Positions 62,738 to 64,000 of a stretch of 64,000 nucleotides of DNA are shown piece by piece. Below the pieces are notes generated by a model. That model had not been told where the DNA came from, searched no databases, and saw only the letters and a program-made list of their open reading frames with translations. The stretch is from Bradyrhizobium symbiodeficiens (GTDB lineage Bacteria > Pseudomonadota > Alphaproteobacteria > Rhizobiales > Xanthobacteraceae): the NCBI RefSeq assembly GCF_002266465.3, contig NZ_CP029427.2, positions 2,358,501-2,422,500 on the forward strand, given 5' to 3'. Every line of letters begins with the position of its first letter. Position 1 is the stretch's first letter. The translations under genes were made by a program, and so were the position numbers.

Positions 62738-63958
62738 CTACATCACCTTTCCAAACAGAAATGGCAACTGGCGGGGGCCTCTCACCGTGCCCTGCGACCA
62801 AGTCACGGTGCCTGCCGGATCGAGCCGGAAGCCAGGAATCCGCTTCAGCCATTCCTCCAGCGCAACCTGCATCTCCATGCGCGCAAGGTTGGAACCGACG
62901 CAGCGGTGAATGCCGAGGCCGAAAGCGGCGTGGCGATTCTCGCGGCGGTCGATCACGACTTTGTCAGCGTCCGGAAACACCTTGGGATCGCGGTTCGCGG
63001 CGGGGAACGACAGCAGCACCATGTTGCCCGCCTTGACCGGGCATCCCGAGATCGTGGTCTCCTTGACGACCTCGCGCGCCATCGTCACCGGCGAATAGGC
63101 CCGCAGCAGTTCCTCCACCGCTATCGGGATCAACCCGGGCTCGGCGATCAGGCGCTCGCGGTCGGCGGGCGTCCGGGCGAGGTGCCAGAGCGAGGAGCCG
63201 ATCGCGCTCCAGGTGGTGTCGATGCCGGCGATCAGGAGCAGGCGCAGCGAGCCGAGGACGTGGGACTCTTCCAGCGGCTGGCCCTCCTTGTCCTTGGCAT
63301 TCATCAGATAGGAGATGAGATCGTCGGTCGGCTTGGATCTGCGCTCCTCGATATGCGTCCTGAAATAGGCGCTCATCTCCTGTACGGCCTGGAGCAGCTT
63401 GCTCTCGTCCTTGATGCCGAGCTCCAGGATCATGTGGATCCAGTTGATGAAGAGATCGCTGTCGCTCTCGGGAATGCCGAGCATGTGGGCGATGGCCCGA
63501 ACCGGGATATACTTGGCGTAGCGCGCGGCGGCGTCGACCTTGTCGTCGGCGATGAAGCCGTCGATCAGCTCGTTGCAGATCGCGCGCATCCGCGGCTCCA
63601 GCTTCTTCATCGCGTCCGGCGTGAAGGGAGGCAGCAAAAGCTGCTTGGCCGGCTTGTGCACGGGCGGATCCGAAGTGATCGGCGGCGCGGCGTTCCTCGC
63701 GACCTCGGGACGGACGTCGCGCACGATGATGCGGCGCGAGGAGAAATGCTCGGTGTCGTTGGCGATCTCGCGCACCGCTTCATAGGTCGTCGGCATGTAG
63801 CAGCCGAGGAAACGCTCGGTGCGCACGACCGGACTTGCGGCGCGCAGCTCCTCCCAGATCGGGAAGGGATCTTCCGTCCATTGCGGATCGGTATGATCGA
63901 AATCATGGACCCAGTCGGTGACGGGCGGATGGGCGGCGGGCGGACTGGCGTCGGACAT
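62738..63958 (-). CDS. Cytochrome P450 (soluble, second family)
   Basis: 406 residues. I-helix LLLIAGIDTTWSAIGSSL, with Ile in the place of the usual Gly before the acid and Asp in place of the common Glu (AGIDTT); ExxR in VEELLRAYSPV; heme loop AAFGLGIHRCVGSNLARMEM. ATG 63958 near the window edge. It heads a minus-strand operon with the MHS transporter and the sulfur-type genes. No ferredoxin gene is seen. The substrate is unknown; pairing with an acid importer suggests a small carboxylic or terpenoid acid. Confidence 0.92.
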   Translation of the reverse strand: MSDASPPAAHPPVTDWVHDFDHTDPQWTEDPFPIWEELRAASPVVRTERFLGCYMPTTYEAVREIANDTEHFSSRRIIVRDVRPEVARNAAPPITSDPPVHKPAKQLLLPPFTPDAMKKLEPRMRAICNELIDGFIADDKVDAAARYAKYIPVRAIAHMLGIPESDSDLFINWIHMILELGIKDESKLLQAVQEMSAYFRTHIEERRSKPTDDLISYLMNAKDKEGQPLEESHVLGSLRLLLIAGIDTTWSAIGSSLWHLARTPADRERLIAEPGLIPIAVEELLRAYSPVTMAREVVKETTISGCPVKAGNMVLLSFPAANRDPKVFPDADKVVIDRRENRHAAFGLGIHRCVGSNLARMEMQVALEEWLKRIPGFRLDPAGTVTWSQGTVRGPRQLPFLFGKVM

Positions 63959-64000
63959 GGCAGGGAATCCCTTGGCTCGTGTTCGCTGATAGGACGCGGG

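Overview
The window is 64 kb of high-GC DNA with no rRNA, tRNA, phage, transposase or CRISPR that I can see. Gene style (tight ATGA/GTGA overlaps, GC-rich third positions), several families of extragenic palindromes, a phasin, many cytochromes P450 and many ABC transporters suggest an alphaproteobacterium close to Bradyrhizobium. This is inference from style and gene content; no marker gene is present. It reads as a metabolic and transport segment of a chromosome.

Layout. (1) 56-9525: a double-VOC protein, a TetR regulator, a NitT/TauT-type ABC transporter and four enzymes (enolase superfamily, Gfo/Idh/MocA, DUF993, TIM-barrel isomerase) forming a probable catabolic pathway of unknown substrate. 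(2) 9628-12083: a P450 divergent from a two-subunit thiamine-diphosphate enzyme. (3) 12194-17350: TetR, membrane fusion protein and RND efflux pump, with a palindromic operator and a terminator. (4) 17445-21660: a histidine kinase, a lone receiver and a receiver-adenylate cyclase with overlapping reading frames. (5) 21670-22416: an isolated protein resembling the CnbZ deaminase. (6) 22413-36180: twelve minus-strand genes, namely two complete peptide-type ABC importers around a gamma-glutamyltransferase and a DUF1028 protein. (7) 36555-43486: DUF6489, lipase-like hydrolase, wax ester synthase/DGAT, epoxide hydrolase and a self-sufficient P450-reductase fusion of the BM3 (CYP102) type. (8) 43606-50516: spermidine-synthase-like protein, hydrolase, class III PHA synthase (short PhaE plus PhaC), GNAT, phasin, DUF445, and a second lipase-like hydrolase paralogous to the one in (7). 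(9) 50814-57378: phenylacetate module paaX, paaABCDE, paaI, paaK. (10) 57381-63958: MDR oxidoreductase and YeeE/YedE sulfur permease on plus, facing a minus-strand operon of P450, MHS-type MFS transporter, sulfite-oxidase-like protein and a hydrolase-OsmC fusion.

How it fits together. The segment serves uptake and oxidative breakdown of unusual carbon sources (phenylacetate, peptides and gamma-glutamyl compounds, an unknown polyol or acid) and storage or remodelling of carbon as PHA and neutral lipid. Regulators seen are two TetR proteins, PaaX, and a two-component system predicted to control cAMP. Parts with the least precedent are the NitT-transporter/DUF993 pathway, the kinase-receiver-cyclase cassette, and the BM3-like P450 behind an epoxide hydrolase and acyltransferase.
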